Source of the DNA: Herminiimonas arsenitoxidans
GTDB taxonomy: Bacteria > Pseudomonadota > Gammaproteobacteria > Burkholderiales > Burkholderiaceae_D
Assembly: GCF_900130075.1 (NCBI RefSeq)
Contig: NZ_LT671418.1
Location: forward strand, 744,001 to 808,000
Length of the DNA stretch: 64,000 nucleotides
Direction of reading: 5' to 3'
In this document: in pieces, positions 1 through 8,777 of the stretch
How positions within the stretch are numbered: position 1 is the stretch's first letter
How the letters are laid out: each line of letters begins with the position of its first letter
Notes under the pieces: generated by a model
What the model saw: only the letters and a program-made list of their open reading frames with translations
Told to the model about the DNA's origin: nothing
The model's database searches: none
Translations under genes and position numbers: made by a program

Positions 1-209
1 ACGGTGAATTCATCTTCCATCCAATGGCCGGAGATGACGAGTACCGCCTTCGGCTTTTCACCGACGAAGGTATGCATATTCCGCAGAAAATCTGCCATGC
101 CATCCCACATGTGTGGATCACCTGGCCAGTCCATGAAAAAACAGGGGCCGCCGCCGTGCGGAATGAAGAAAGTGGGAACACGAGTAGAGTTGGCCATGAT
201 GCTATCCAT
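1..209 (-). CDS. DODA-type extradiol ring-opening dioxygenase, N-terminal part
   Basis: Only the first ~69 residues lie in the window; the gene continues past base 1. The reading frame gives an N-terminus with FFIPHGGGP near residue 15 and VISGHW about 60 residues in. These match the first metal-ligand His region and the conserved second-strand motif of the LigB/DODA (4,5-DOPA dioxygenase, YgiD-like) family, whose members open catechol-type rings with a mononuclear metal. Two in-frame ATGs exist at 209 and 197; the shorter form (MANSTRVP) is the more usual family N-terminus. It lies on the same strand as the ABC transporter upstream, with a ~106 bp gap, so co-transcription is possible but unproven. 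The substrate cannot be told. Confidence 0.75.
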   Translation of the reverse strand, partial: MDSIMANSTRVPTFFIPHGGGPCFFMDWPGDPHMWDGMADFLRNMHTFVGEKPKAVLVISGHWMEDEFT

Positions 210-315
210 TAGCGTTTGAATTTTTCAAAACACTATTGTGCTGCCGCTACAAAATTCTTGCTTGCGAACAGCACAGTGGTTTTTTTGACATCACTGCACC
301 GCTTGCAAGCCACGT

Positions 316-1617
316 TTACTCGGTTTCGTTTTCCGGCAATTTGAGCTGTCCGGTGTGATAGTCGTACTCATAGACTTCACCATAACGGCCCCACTCGACG
401 ACAACTTCCAACACGCGCTTGGCTTCTTCTTCTTTCAAGAATTCTTCCAGTGAATCGAGGAAGCCTTTTTCTGACAATGAACCTGCCGGTTCCTGCTCCA
501 GACTATTGCGGATATGCGCGGCCAAAGGCACGTGCGTCAGCAACTGCTGGCCGAAGATTTCTTTTCTGCGTATGTGCGCTGCTTGCGCATAGCTATGTCC
601 CAGCGCGGTCAGCGTGATATCGCCCTTCTCTACCTGCGCCAATCCCAGTAGGCCGAGTGCTTCGTAAGTCGGGAACAATTCTTCGTCCGGCAACTTTGCT
701 TCTTCCGTCAATTCCGGCAAGTCGGCACGGCCGTTGAATGGCGGCGCGGCCAATAGATCGAGCACACCTTCGATATGCGCGACGTCGGTTTCCGGCAAAC
801 GATAGCTGAGGTTTGCATGCAGTGCAGCACCGGTCGTTGCTTCTTGCGGCGTGCGCATCGTCATCAATGCGTACACTTCATCGATCAAGGCTCTGACTTC
901 AGGTGAATCGACATTGCGTGGTCGCGGCAGATTGATCTTGATCTCGCTGCGTATGCGTCCAGGGCTGCTGGACAGAACGAGGATGCGATCCGACATCATG
1001 ACTGCTTCTTCAATATTGTGAGAAACGATCAAAATGCCTTTGGTTGGAATGCGCTTCTCTTCCCACATTTCCAAAATGTCGTCGCGCAGCGTTTCGCCAG
1101 TCAGCACATCCAATGCAGAAAATGCCTCATCCATCAGCAAAACATCCGGCCCGGTGACCAAGCCGCGTGCGATACCGACACGCTGCTTCATCCCGCCTGA
1201 CAATTCACGTGGCAATGCGCCGCCGAAACCGGCCAGACCAATCAGATCAAGCATGGCATCTGCGCGCTTCTCGCGTTCATCTGGTGGTACGCCTTGCGCT
1301 TCCAGACCCAGCTCCACGTTTTGCTGCACGGTCAACCACGGGAATAGCGCGAAGGACTGGAACACCATCGCGATACCGGCAACCGGGCCGTAAATTTCCT
1401 GACCACGATACTTTGCACTGCCTTCATCCGCAGGAATCAAGCCCGCCATGATGCGCAACAAGGTGGATTTACCCGAACCGGATTTGCCTAACAAAGCGAC
1501 GATCTCGCCTTCTGCCAATGCAAAATCCACTTTCTCCAACACGCTGCAAGGTGTGCCGTCTGCAGTCTGGAAAGATTTATCCACACCGGTCAATTCAATC
1601 AATACATTTTGGCTCAT
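316..1617 (-). CDS. ABC transporter ATP-binding protein with AAA-associated C-terminal domain (nitrate/sulfonate/taurine class)
   Basis: This is the cytoplasmic ATPase subunit of an importer of the NrtD/SsuB/TauB class. Walker A is GKSGSGKST at residues 44-52; the signature LSGGMKQRVG and Walker B VLLMDEAFSALD follow in order. At 433 residues it is ~170 longer than a normal subunit of this class. The extra C-terminal part, rich in Glu and Leu, matches the 'AAA-associated' domain often fused to such ATPases next to double-length permeases. It follows the permease gene by 10 bp, so the two form an operon. No periplasmic binding protein is encoded nearby, so the substrate is unknown. Confidence 0.9.
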   Translation of the reverse strand: MSQNVLIELTGVDKSFQTADGTPCSVLEKVDFALAEGEIVALLGKSGSGKSTLLRIMAGLIPADEGSAKYRGQEIYGPVAGIAMVFQSFALFPWLTVQQNVELGLEAQGVPPDEREKRADAMLDLIGLAGFGGALPRELSGGMKQRVGIARGLVTGPDVLLMDEAFSALDVLTGETLRDDILEMWEEKRIPTKGILIVSHNIEEAVMMSDRILVLSSSPGRIRSEIKINLPRPRNVDSPEVRALIDEVYALMTMRTPQEATTGAALHANLSYRLPETDVAHIEGVLDLLAAPPFNGRADLPELTEEAKLPDEELFPTYEALGLLGLAQVEKGDITLTALGHSYAQAAHIRRKEIFGQQLLTHVPLAAHIRNSLEQEPAGSLSEKGFLDSLEEFLKEEEAKRVLEVVVEWGRYGEVYEYDYHTGQLKLPENETE

Positions 1618-1627
1618 GACGGCCCTC

Positions 1628-3361
1628 TCAATGACTACGGTCTTCTGCCAGCAAATACAGTTTGCGCCAGAAAAATCTGTTTAATAACATGACAAATATG
1701 CACATCACGCCGATGCCGAGCGCAATGCGATGGAAGTCGCCGGCATCAGTCATTTGCTTGATGTAACTCCCTAATCCTTCGGCGACCAGTGTCGTTTTGC
1801 CCCAAGTCACATACTCGGCAACGATGCTGGCATTCCACGAGCCACCACTAGCCGTAATTGCGCCCGTCACATAACTAGGGAATACGGCTGGCAGATAGAC
1901 ACGTTTCCATTTCAGCCAGCCCTTCAAACCTAGATTGTCAGAAGCCAGACGCAACTCATTTGGTATCGTCGAAGCACCGGCTACCACGTTGAACAGGATG
2001 TACCACTGCGTACCGAACACCATCAAAGGACTGAGCCAGATATTGGGGTTGAGTTGCATCGTCAGCAGCACATACACGACCAACGGAAACATCAAGTTAA
2101 CCGGGAACGCAGCCAGAAATTGCGCAACACCTTGCACACGTTGCGAATACTTAGGATGCAAGCCGATCCAGACTGCAATCGGCACCCAGATCAACGATGC
2201 CAAGGCAATCAGCACCAACACGCGCGTCAACGTAATCAAGCCCAGCCACACAACATGGACAACTTCCGGCCAACCGACATCACTATGTACGAAGGTAATC
2301 AGTCGATAGATCGCCAGCGCGGTAGCAAGCAAAATCACTACGCTCCATGCACGCGACCATAAAGGATGGATAACACGCGCACTGGCTTGCGGTGCTGTAC
2401 CGTCGTAGCGCACGCTGAACCAGCCCAAGGTGCTGCGCAACATCGTCCAGACACGATCCGTGAATGCGCGCATCCAGCGGCTGCGGCGTCCCCAATTCAA
2501 TAACCACGAACGCTGTTCGGTCTCACCTTGCGATTCTTCAAAACGGAATTTATCCGCCCATGCCAACAGTGGCCGGAAGAACAATTGGTCATACAAGACG
2601 ATCCCGGCAAGCATGGCTCCAATAGCCCAACCGATCGCATGCAGATCCTTGGCCTCGATCGCGACTGCGATATAAGCGCCGATGCCAGGCAGCTTGATAT
2701 CTTGCCCTGCGACCGAGATCGCCTCTGCCGCCACCAGGAAGAACCAGCCGCCAGACATGGACATCATCATGTTCCACAACAAGCCCGGCATCGCGTAAGG
2801 CAATTCCAGTCGCCAGAAACGCTGCCAACCGGATTGACGGAACACGCGCGAAGCCTCGCTCAGTTCAGCCGGCACAGTCCGTATCGATTGATACAGGCTG
2901 AAAGCCATATTCCACGCCTGTGAAGAAAAAATCGCAAAAATCGCCGCGCACTCAACGCCCAGCAGGTTACCCGGGAAGAATGCAATGAACGGCGCAATCG
3001 CAATCGCCTGAAAGCCAAGAATCGGCACCGATTGCAGGATATCCAGCATCGGTATCATGACCTTTTCGGCAGCGCGATATTTGGCCGCAATTGCAGCGAA
3101 GATAAAGCTGAATAGCAACGCAAAAGCCAGCGCGATGAACATACGCAAAATCGTGCGCAGCAAGTAATAAGGAAGATTGGAAGGATCAAGCGAGATCGGC
3201 GTTACTTCGCCGACCACAAATGGCCTGGTCATCTGCATCGCGCCAAAGCCCACCGCAACAAACACGGCCAGCACCAGTGGTAACAATGCCCAATCCCAGC
3301 GATTTGGAGAAATCGCAAGCAAGGACTGATCTGCCCGACGTGGGGCAAACAACTCAAACAT
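1628..3361 (-). CDS. Double-module ABC transporter permease (two BPD_transp_1 domains)
   Basis: This inner-membrane permease of 577 residues carries two homologous permease modules in one chain. Each module has several hydrophobic helices and an EAA-type cytoplasmic loop for contact with the ATPase. The first loop is near residues 165-190 (starting LSEASRVFRQSGW) and the second near 465-495 (starting PNELRLASDNLGL). Usual family members have one module (~270 residues), so this protein probably pairs with two copies of the ATPase without a second permease. It is the first gene of the pair; the start is set by the ATG at 3361. The substrate cannot be inferred. Confidence 0.88.
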   Translation of the reverse strand: MFELFAPRRADQSLLAISPNRWDWALLPLVLAVFVAVGFGAMQMTRPFVVGEVTPISLDPSNLPYYLLRTILRMFIALAFALLFSFIFAAIAAKYRAAEKVMIPMLDILQSVPILGFQAIAIAPFIAFFPGNLLGVECAAIFAIFSSQAWNMAFSLYQSIRTVPAELSEASRVFRQSGWQRFWRLELPYAMPGLLWNMMMSMSGGWFFLVAAEAISVAGQDIKLPGIGAYIAVAIEAKDLHAIGWAIGAMLAGIVLYDQLFFRPLLAWADKFRFEESQGETEQRSWLLNWGRRSRWMRAFTDRVWTMLRSTLGWFSVRYDGTAPQASARVIHPLWSRAWSVVILLATALAIYRLITFVHSDVGWPEVVHVVWLGLITLTRVLVLIALASLIWVPIAVWIGLHPKYSQRVQGVAQFLAAFPVNLMFPLVVYVLLTMQLNPNIWLSPLMVFGTQWYILFNVVAGASTIPNELRLASDNLGLKGWLKWKRVYLPAVFPSYVTGAITASGGSWNASIVAEYVTWGKTTLVAEGLGSYIKQMTDAGDFHRIALGIGVMCIFVMLLNRFFWRKLYLLAEDRSH

Positions 3362-3879
3362 GGTGACACCTTGTATTCATGATTATCCAGTCTGAGCACA
3401 CCGGGAAAAGGTATAGGACCTTTACCGGCAAGAATACGCATGCTGATCCGAGTGTGTGAAGACGCGATTAAGCGGCGTCAACAGTCAGACCATGCTTGCG
3501 AGTCATCAGCAAGATACAACGCACTCAAGCTCGTACAGGTGGACACGAGATCACACCGCAAGAGCGATATATGCAATCAATTTAAAAACTAAGGGAGTAG
3601 AAAAAGAACAATCGAGGACCGATTGCCTTAAAGCCACTACCCGCCATTGCGGCAAGGTAGCGATGAGAAATCGTGGGCTACCTTGCCAGCATACTATCGG
3701 TATGAGAACTACAACTGGAACTGCCCATTCAAAAACCCCATCGGAAAATAATCGACGCACTTTACCACTCGCTTCCCCATCTTGCAATGAGCGCCGTCAT
3801 TTCGGCGCACCTTGAAAAAGGCAATTCCGGCGACAGCGTTTACAATGACGCCTCTGATCGCAAAAATGGAACGAGGAAA
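3362..3879. other. Non-coding stretch between ABC permease and ferredoxin genes
   Basis: 518 bp separate the divergent permease and ferredoxin genes. I see no convincing reading frame here. The only clear structure is an 11-bp inverted repeat at 3651-3687 (listed separately). Promoters for both flanking genes must lie in this stretch, but I cannot place them confidently. Confidence 0.6.
3651..3687. repeat. 11-bp perfect inverted repeat, loop 15
   Basis: Arms GGCAAGGTAGC (3651-3661) and GCTACCTTGCC (3677-3687) are exact reverse complements. No T-run follows on either strand, so this is not an ordinary intrinsic terminator. It could be an operator, an mRNA leader structure for the ferredoxin gene, or a degenerate mobile-element end. 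Confidence 0.6.
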
Positions 3880-4224
3880 ATGCCGTTTGTCGTCACTGAA
3901 GCATGTATTCAATGTAAATATACCGATTGCGTTGTGGTTTGCCCGATGGATTGTTTTTTTGAAGGCCCCAACTTCCTTGCGATCAATCCGGATGAATGCA
4001 TCGATTGTTCCGTATGCGTACCGGAATGCCCCGTCAATGCCATCGTTAACGCGGCTGAAATCTCGCCCGAACAACAGCATTTCGTCGCATTGAATCGTGA
4101 GTTATCCATGCGCCCTGACTGGAAACGCATCAGCCAGGCCAAGACGCCTATGCCTGAACATGAAAAATGGGCGCAGCGTAAGGATAAGTTGCCCTTGTTA
4201 CAGATTGATGACAAGATCACATGA
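3880..4224 (+). CDS. fdxA: 7Fe ferredoxin (3Fe-4S/4Fe-4S), FdxA type
   Basis: This small soluble electron carrier of 114 residues has Cys9, Cys17, Cys21, Cys25 and then Cys40, Cys43, Cys46, Cys50. The order matches Azotobacter FdI-type 7Fe ferredoxins, in which C9/C17/C50 would hold the 3Fe-4S cluster and C21/C40/C43/C46 the 4Fe-4S cluster. The start at 3880 is chosen because GAGGA lies 6-10 bases upstream and MPFVVTEAC is the standard family N-terminus; an upstream in-frame ATG at 3787 is rejected. An Fnr-type regulator gene follows 86 bp downstream on the same strand. The redox partner is unknown. Confidence 0.93.
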   Translation: MPFVVTEACIQCKYTDCVVVCPMDCFFEGPNFLAINPDECIDCSVCVPECPVNAIVNAAEISPEQQHFVALNRELSMRPDWKRISQAKTPMPEHEKWAQRKDKLPLLQIDDKIT

Positions 4225-4229
4225 GTCGC

Positions 4230-4248
4230 CTCAGTCTTCAAGACTGAG
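4230..4248. repeat. 9-bp inverted repeat after ferredoxin gene
   Basis: Arms CTCAGTCTT (4230-4238) and AAGACTGAG (4240-4248) face each other across one base, just downstream of the ferredoxin stop and ~60 bp before the Fnr-type gene. There is no U-tract, so a regulatory site or weak attenuating hairpin is as likely as termination. Confidence 0.45.
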
Positions 4249-4310
4249 CCTCTCACCGTTAAACCAGTCACCGCACCCATACCGCATCGCGGTTCGACTA
4301 AGCAAAGAAT

Positions 4311-5069
4311 ATGAGCCAGCCTTCCTCCTCTACCGTTGATGCAGCATTGAACGTCAACGCCTTGCGCGCCAGTTGCTCCACTTGCAGCATGCATCAGTTG
4401 TGTCTGCCTATGGGCCTGGGCGAAAACGATATGGAGCGCCTGGATCAAATCATCGGCCGCCGGCGCAAAGTGTCACGCGATGAATATCTGTATCGCATGG
4501 GTGATCCCTTTGTTAACTTGTATGCGGTGCGCGTTGGTCACTTCAAAACCTGCCAGATCAACGCTGGTGGCGAACAGCAGATTACCGGTTTCCAGATGAC
4601 CGGCGAATTGCTCGGCATGGATGCCATCAGTACCGACCTCCATCACTGTGATGCGATTGCGTTGGAAGATAGTGAAGTCTGCGAAATCCCATTTCCACGA
4701 CTGGAAGAGTTGTTCAGCACCATGCCAACACTGCTGCGTCACTTCCATCGCATGATGAGCCAGGAAATCACGCGTGAGCAAAGCGTCATGCTGCTGCTCG
4801 GCAACATGCGCGCAGAACAACGCTTTGCGGCCTTTTTGCTGAATCTGGCTTCGCGTTATATGGCACGCGGCTACTCCTCGACCAACTTCCAGTTGCGCAT
4901 GTCGCGTGAAGATATAGGCAACTATCTCGGCTTGACGATAGAAAGCATCAGCCGCTTGCTCTCCAAGTTCAAGAAAGAAGGCTTGCTGAAAGTGAGCAAT
5001 CGCGAGATAGAACTGCTGGCTCCCGCTATTTTGAAAGAAATGGCTGCCGGTAATGCCAGCTGCCGTTAA
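4311..5069 (+). CDS. fnr: Fnr-type Crp family transcriptional regulator
   Basis: This is probably a cytoplasmic oxygen-sensing activator/repressor. An N-terminal cysteine cluster (C22, C25, C31) together with C124 in SEVCEIPF matches the four 4Fe-4S ligands of E. coli FNR (C20, C23, C29, C122). A cyclic-nucleotide-binding-like beta roll spans ~45-150, then a dimerisation helix, then a winged helix near 195-240. The recognition helix (LTIESISRLLSKF) carries the E-x2-SR pattern that reads TTGAT half-sites. The length of 252 is normal. It follows the 7Fe ferredoxin gene. An FNR-like box lies just after its stop. Confidence 0.92.
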   Translation: MSQPSSSTVDAALNVNALRASCSTCSMHQLCLPMGLGENDMERLDQIIGRRRKVSRDEYLYRMGDPFVNLYAVRVGHFKTCQINAGGEQQITGFQMTGELLGMDAISTDLHHCDAIALEDSEVCEIPFPRLEELFSTMPTLLRHFHRMMSQEITREQSVMLLLGNMRAEQRFAAFLLNLASRYMARGYSSTNFQLRMSREDIGNYLGLTIESISRLLSKFKKEGLLKVSNREIELLAPAILKEMAAGNASCR

Positions 5070-5078
5070 ATCCAGGTA

Positions 5079-5092
5079 TTGATTTTATTCAA
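5079..5092. promoter_or_regulatory. Candidate FNR box
   Basis: TTGAT-TTTA-TTCAA (5079-5092) matches the FNR consensus TTGAT-N4-ATCAA at 9 of 10 defined bases. It lies 10 bp after the Fnr-type gene stop and ~150 bp before the Rossmann-protein gene at 5243. Function is inferred from sequence only. Confidence 0.5.
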
Positions 5093-5242
5093 GGCGCCCC
5101 GACCTTGAGCACACGTTCTTACATATCAATTTGAATAAGAAATTGGAGTAACGAAGCTAACGCCATTCATGCGTTGGCTATTCAGTGATCGCATGCACGA
5201 TGCACTCGCGCGTTTAACGTTGGGCTTACCGAAGAGGATGAA

Positions 5243-5902
5243 ATGAATATATTGATATTCGGTGCGACTGGTATGGTTGGCCAAGGCGTATTGCGCGAAT
5301 GCCTGCTCGATCCAGATGTCACACTGGTAAAAACCATAGGTCGCAGCAGCACTGGCCAGCAGCATTCCAAATTGCGTGAAATCGTACACTCTGATTTGCT
5401 TGATTACGCGGCCATCGAAGATGAGTTGCGCGATATCGATGCCTGCTTTTTCTGTCTCGGCATTTCATCCGTTGGCATGACGGAGGCCGACTACACTCGC
5501 ATCAGTTACGACATGACGCTGGCGGCAGCCACAACATTGGCCAGACTCAATCCGAATATGACATTCATCTATGTATCCGGTGCCAGTACCGATAGCTCGG
5601 AACAGGGATCCGTAATGTGGGCACGCGTAAAGGGAAAAACCGAGAATGCCTTGCTGCGTCTGCCCTTCAACGCTTATATGTTCCGTCCCGGTGTGATACA
5701 GCCATTACACGGCATAAAATCAAAAACCAGGTCTTATCGTCTGCTTTACGCCTTATCAGCACCACTATTCCCGATTCTTCGCGCCATATTCCCCACGCAG
5801 ATCACCACTACCGAAGCCTTGGGCAAGGCCATGCTGGCTGTCGCCAGGCATGGCGCTGATAAACATGTACTGGAAAGCAAGGATATCGCTACGCTGCGAT
5901 AA
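5243..5902 (+). CDS. NAD(P)-binding Rossmann-fold protein (atypical SDR, NAD-dependent epimerase/dehydratase-like)
   Basis: 219 residues opening with a dinucleotide-binding strand and glycine loop (ILIFGATGMVGQGV, G-x2-G-x2-G). A YVSGAS strand lies in the middle, and GKTENALLRL follows where the atypical-SDR Lys sits. It resembles the HTATIP2/TIP30-like and NAD(P)H-binding atypical SDR group, many of which lack the catalytic YxxxK. The start at 5243 is supported by GAGGA seven bases upstream. It lies upstream of the ABC-2 exporter genes on the same strand (90 bp gap). A candidate FNR box lies ~150 bp upstream. Substrate and reaction are unknown. Confidence 0.8.
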   Translation: MNILIFGATGMVGQGVLRECLLDPDVTLVKTIGRSSTGQQHSKLREIVHSDLLDYAAIEDELRDIDACFFCLGISSVGMTEADYTRISYDMTLAAATTLARLNPNMTFIYVSGASTDSSEQGSVMWARVKGKTENALLRLPFNAYMFRPGVIQPLHGIKSKTRSYRLLYALSAPLFPILRAIFPTQITTTEALGKAMLAVARHGADKHVLESKDIATLR

Positions 5903-5992
5903 TGCGTATCTGCAGTATTTCTGCATACTAAAAAACTGACAGTCACTCGCAAGCTACGCGAGTTGGCATCATCCATCTATTACGGAGGCAGT

Positions 5993-6919
5993 TTGCAATC
6001 GATTATTTCCGTCAAGGGCCTGACCAAGCAATATGCGTCAGGCTTTCAGGCGCTCAAAGGCATCGATCTCGATATCCGTCGCGGCGAAATTTTCGCCCTG
6101 CTCGGACCGAACGGTGCGGGCAAAACCACATTGATCAGCATCATCTGTGGCATCGTCAATCCGAGTGAAGGTACTGTACTGGCCGATGGTCACAATATCG
6201 TGACCGACTATCGCGCTGCACGTACCAAGATCGGGCTGGTACCACAAGAGCTATCGACCGACGCATTTGAAACGGTATGGGCCACAGTCAATTTCAGTCG
6301 CGGCATATTCGGCAAGCCGAAAGATCATGCGTACGTCGAAAAAATCTTGCGCTCTCTTTCGCTGTGGGAAAAGAAGGATTCCAAGATCTTTGCCTTGTCC
6401 GGCGGTATGAAACGACGCGTGATGATCGCCAAGGCACTCTCGCACGAGCCACAGATACTCTTCCTCGATGAACCGACTGCCGGCGTCGATGTGGAACTGC
6501 GTCGCGATATGTGGGAAATGGTGCGCGGCCTGCGTGAGAGCGGCGTGACTATCATCTTGACTACACACTATATTGAAGAAGCCGAAGAGATGGCCGACCG
6601 TATCGGCGTCATTCGCAAAGGCGAACTGATTTTGGTCGAAGACAAGGCAGCCTTGATGGCCAAGCTGGGCAAGAAGCAATTACGCCTGCATTTGCAACAT
6701 CCTTTGCAAATCATCCCTGCCGAGCTTTCTCATTTACAACTCGAACTTTCAACAGATGGTAACGAGCTGACCTATACCTTCGATGCCCAAAGCGAGCAAA
6801 CCGGCATCGCCGAACTCTTGAAAAAACTGAGTGAACACAATATCGACTTCAAGGATTTGCAATCGAGTCAAAGCTCACTGGAAGAGATTTTTGTCAGCCT
6901 AGTGCACAGCAAAGATTGA
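5993..6919 (+). CDS. ABC-2 type exporter ATP-binding protein (YadG-like)
   Basis: ATPase subunit of a drug/polysaccharide-export-type ABC-2 transporter. Walker [10 protein letters not shown], signature [15 protein letters not shown], Walker [13 protein letters not shown] and the switch His ([11 protein letters not shown]) are all present. A C-terminal ~90-residue extension is typical of the YadG/CcmA-like family. I place the start at TTG 5993 because GGAGG at 5984-5988 precedes it; another in-frame TTG at 5963 would add ten residues without a ribosome site. The permease gene starts 10 bp after the stop, so the two form one operon. The cargo is not known. Confidence 0.88.
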   Translation: MQSIISVKGLTKQYASGFQALKGIDLDIRRGEIFALLGPNGAGKTTLISIICGIVNPSEGTVLADGHNIVTDYRAARTKIGLVPQELSTDAFETVWATVNFSRGIFGKPKDHAYVEKILRSLSLWEKKDSKIFALSGGMKRRVMIAKALSHEPQILFLDEPTAGVDVELRRDMWEMVRGLRESGVTIILTTHYIEEAEEMADRIGVIRKGELILVEDKAALMAKLGKKQLRLHLQHPLQIIPAELSHLQLELSTDGNELTYTFDAQSEQTGIAELLKKLSEHNIDFKDLQSSQSSLEEIFVSLVHSKD

Positions 6920-6929
6920 GAAGATAACT

Positions 6930-7691
6930 ATGAACATATACGCAATCCGCGCTATTTATAAATTCGAACTGGCGCGTACCTGGCGCACACTGATGCAAAG
7001 CATTGCATCGCCGGTTATTTCCACCTCGCTCTACTTCGTCGTGTTTGGTGCAGCCATCGGTTCACGCATGGTCGAGGTCAACGGTGTCAGCTATGGCGCC
7101 TTCATCGTGCCCGGCTTGATCATGATGGCGTTGATGACAGAGAGTATTTCGAATGCGTCCTTCGGCATCTTCATGCCGAAATACGCCGGCACGATCTACG
7201 AGATACTCTCCGCACCGGTGTCTTATGTGGAAATCGTGATCGGCTATGTAGGTGCAGCCGCGACCAAATCCATTATTCTCGGCGTCTTGATACTGGCAAC
7301 GGCACGGCTCTTCGTCACGTTTGAAATTGCACATCCGTTGTGGATGCTGACTTTTCTGATTCTGACGGCAGTCACCTTCAGCCTGTTTGGTTTCATCATC
7401 GGCATCTGGGCGACTGGCTTCGAGAAGCTGCAAATCATTCCTATGCTGATCGTGACTCCACTGGCTTTCCTTGGTGGCAGCTTTTATTCGATCAGCATGT
7501 TGCCAGCAGTATGGCAAAAGATCGCACTGGCAAATCCAGTCGTGTATCTGATCAGCGGCTTCCGCTGGAGCTTTTATGGCGTCTCTGACGTCAGCGTTCT
7601 CGTCAGTATCGTCATGACCTTGGTCTTCCTGAGCGCATGTCTGGTCGCCGTCTGGTACATCTTCAAGACTGGATATCGACTGAAAACCTAG
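6930..7691 (+). CDS. ABC-2 type transporter permease (YadH-like)
   Basis: Inner-membrane permease of 253 residues with six predicted hydrophobic segments: ~20-45, 55-75, 105-130, 140-165, 170-195 and 222-245. The ABC-2 signature-like stretch [13 protein letters not shown] precedes the last helix pair. Paired with the ATPase immediately upstream, it forms a complete exporter of the YadGH type. The substrate is unknown. No membrane-fusion protein is encoded beside it. Confidence 0.88.
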   Translation: MNIYAIRAIYKFELARTWRTLMQSIASPVISTSLYFVVFGAAIGSRMVEVNGVSYGAFIVPGLIMMALMTESISNASFGIFMPKYAGTIYEILSAPVSYVEIVIGYVGAAATKSIILGVLILATARLFVTFEIAHPLWMLTFLILTAVTFSLFGFIIGIWATGFEKLQIIPMLIVTPLAFLGGSFYSISMLPAVWQKIALANPVVYLISGFRWSFYGVSDVSVLVSIVMTLVFLSACLVAVWYIFKTGYRLKT

Positions 7692-7807
7692 ATAGGCGTC
7701 TAGCAGACAGTTTATTGACGTTAATCAAAATATGAAGCAAGCTGCTGCCGTATGCTGCTAGTCTTGCTGAAGACGCATGTGCTTATTAATTTTTTGACAG
7801 GGATATG

Positions 7808-8215
7808 ATGAATAAAATCACACTGGCTTTTTTGACCTTGCTTCCGATCAGCGCTTTTGCACAACAGGTTGATCTCTGTCTGTCCAAAGGGTCGCCGCAG
7901 GAAATGAATAGCTGCGCAAAAGAAGAATACAAAAAGGCGCACGACAAGCTGGATGTCACCTACAAAGCCTTGCTGAAACAAATCCCAAATCAGGATCAGG
8001 AAGGCATTCCTTACGTAGCGACTAAAAAGCAATTACGCGTCGCGCAAAAGGAATGGACTGCTTTTGTTGAACAAGATTGCAAGACCATCAGCATCTATAA
8101 CAAAGGCAGCATCATGAAGGACATTGAGTTCTTCAGCTGCATGCGTTTGCATACGGAACAGCGCACGTCCGATCTGGAGCGCTTCCTCAGCCGTCGAAGC
8201 AAAGCCAAATCCTAA
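7808..8215 (+). CDS. Periplasmic LprI-like (DUF1311) protein
   Basis: 135 residues with a clear Sec signal peptide (KITLAFLTLLPISAFA, cleavage near residue 18). The mature domain has four spaced cysteines (first two at 24 and 36) and the LxxxYKALL and QRxWxxF-like motifs of the lysozyme-inhibitor LprI N-terminal family. Family members are small periplasmic proteins; lysozyme inhibition is shown for only a few, so activity here is inference. Start 7808 is favoured over 7805 because AGGGA then sits at a workable distance. It is transcribed convergently with the SnoaL-like gene; a 13-bp hairpin lies between them. Confidence 0.8.
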   Translation: MNKITLAFLTLLPISAFAQQVDLCLSKGSPQEMNSCAKEEYKKAHDKLDVTYKALLKQIPNQDQEGIPYVATKKQLRVAQKEWTAFVEQDCKTISIYNKGSIMKDIEFFSCMRLHTEQRTSDLERFLSRRSKAKS

Positions 8216-8230
8216 GCACTGCATAAGTAC

Positions 8231-8262
8231 GAATTTGAACGAATTAACGTTCGTTCAAATTC
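8231..8262. repeat. 13-bp hairpin between convergent genes, possible bidirectional terminator
   Basis: Arms GAATTTGAACGAA (8231-8243) and TTCGTTCAAATTC (8250-8262) pair perfectly around a 6-base loop. The right arm overlaps the last codons of the minus-strand SnoaL-like gene. There is no proper U-tract on either side, so termination is plausible but unproven. Confidence 0.55.
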
Positions 8263-8678
8263 GCGCGCATGCTGCCATACGGATCGTCGATGATGTAACG
8301 CCACGATCCATCTTCCTGCTTGCGCAATACCTCTAGCGTATCAACGCTGGCATGCACCAACTTCCCTTCCGCATCTTTCCACGACAGATTCGCCTTCATG
8401 CGATTGGTCGCAAGCGTACCGTCGCCACTGATTGTGGACTTGATGAAATCGATAGCGAACGTGGGTTTCAAGGCGATCAACGATGCATTGTTTTGACGGA
8501 TCGCATCCAGTCCTGTCATCGTCCTGCCTGATTTTGAAAACAGAACCGCAGTTGGCTCATACAAAGCGACCGATATTTCTATATCGCCTGATTCCAGCGC
8601 GGCAACCAGAATGCGACTGCAATCGTCCGGTAGTCGTGCACGCTCGCTCAGTTGTATCTCGATGTCTTTACTAGCCAT
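8244..8678 (-). CDS. SnoaL-like/DUF4440 family protein
   Basis: 144 residues with the alpha+beta cone-fold pattern of the SnoaL/NTF2-like superfamily. It has an N-terminal helix region with GDIEISVALYEPTAVLF, a TGLDAIRQN turn, and C-terminal strands ending GSWRYIIDDPYGS. Members are small ligand-binding or isomerase-like proteins; I cannot assign a reaction. The start at 8678 is chosen over an upstream ATG at 8750 because GAGAG precedes it and the family begins here. It is on the same strand as cysC, 99 bp after it, so it may be the tail of that operon or a separate unit. Confidence 0.7.
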   Translation of the reverse strand: MASKDIEIQLSERARLPDDCSRILVAALESGDIEISVALYEPTAVLFSKSGRTMTGLDAIRQNNASLIALKPTFAIDFIKSTISGDGTLATNRMKANLSWKDAEGKLVHASVDTLEVLRKQEDGSWRYIIDDPYGSMRANLNER

Positions 8679-8777
8679 GATCGCTCTCGGAATAATTGTC
8701 TTCAGACATCTGAAGGAAGACTGAATGTCTATCCGAATCAATTTTGCCACGAATGATGGCGATAGACGCTATTCGAA

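Noticed and set aside
3551..3787. 78-codon minus-strand frame in the gap before the ferredoxin gene
   Set aside because: No ribosome site, spans the inverted repeat, composition unlike neighbours.
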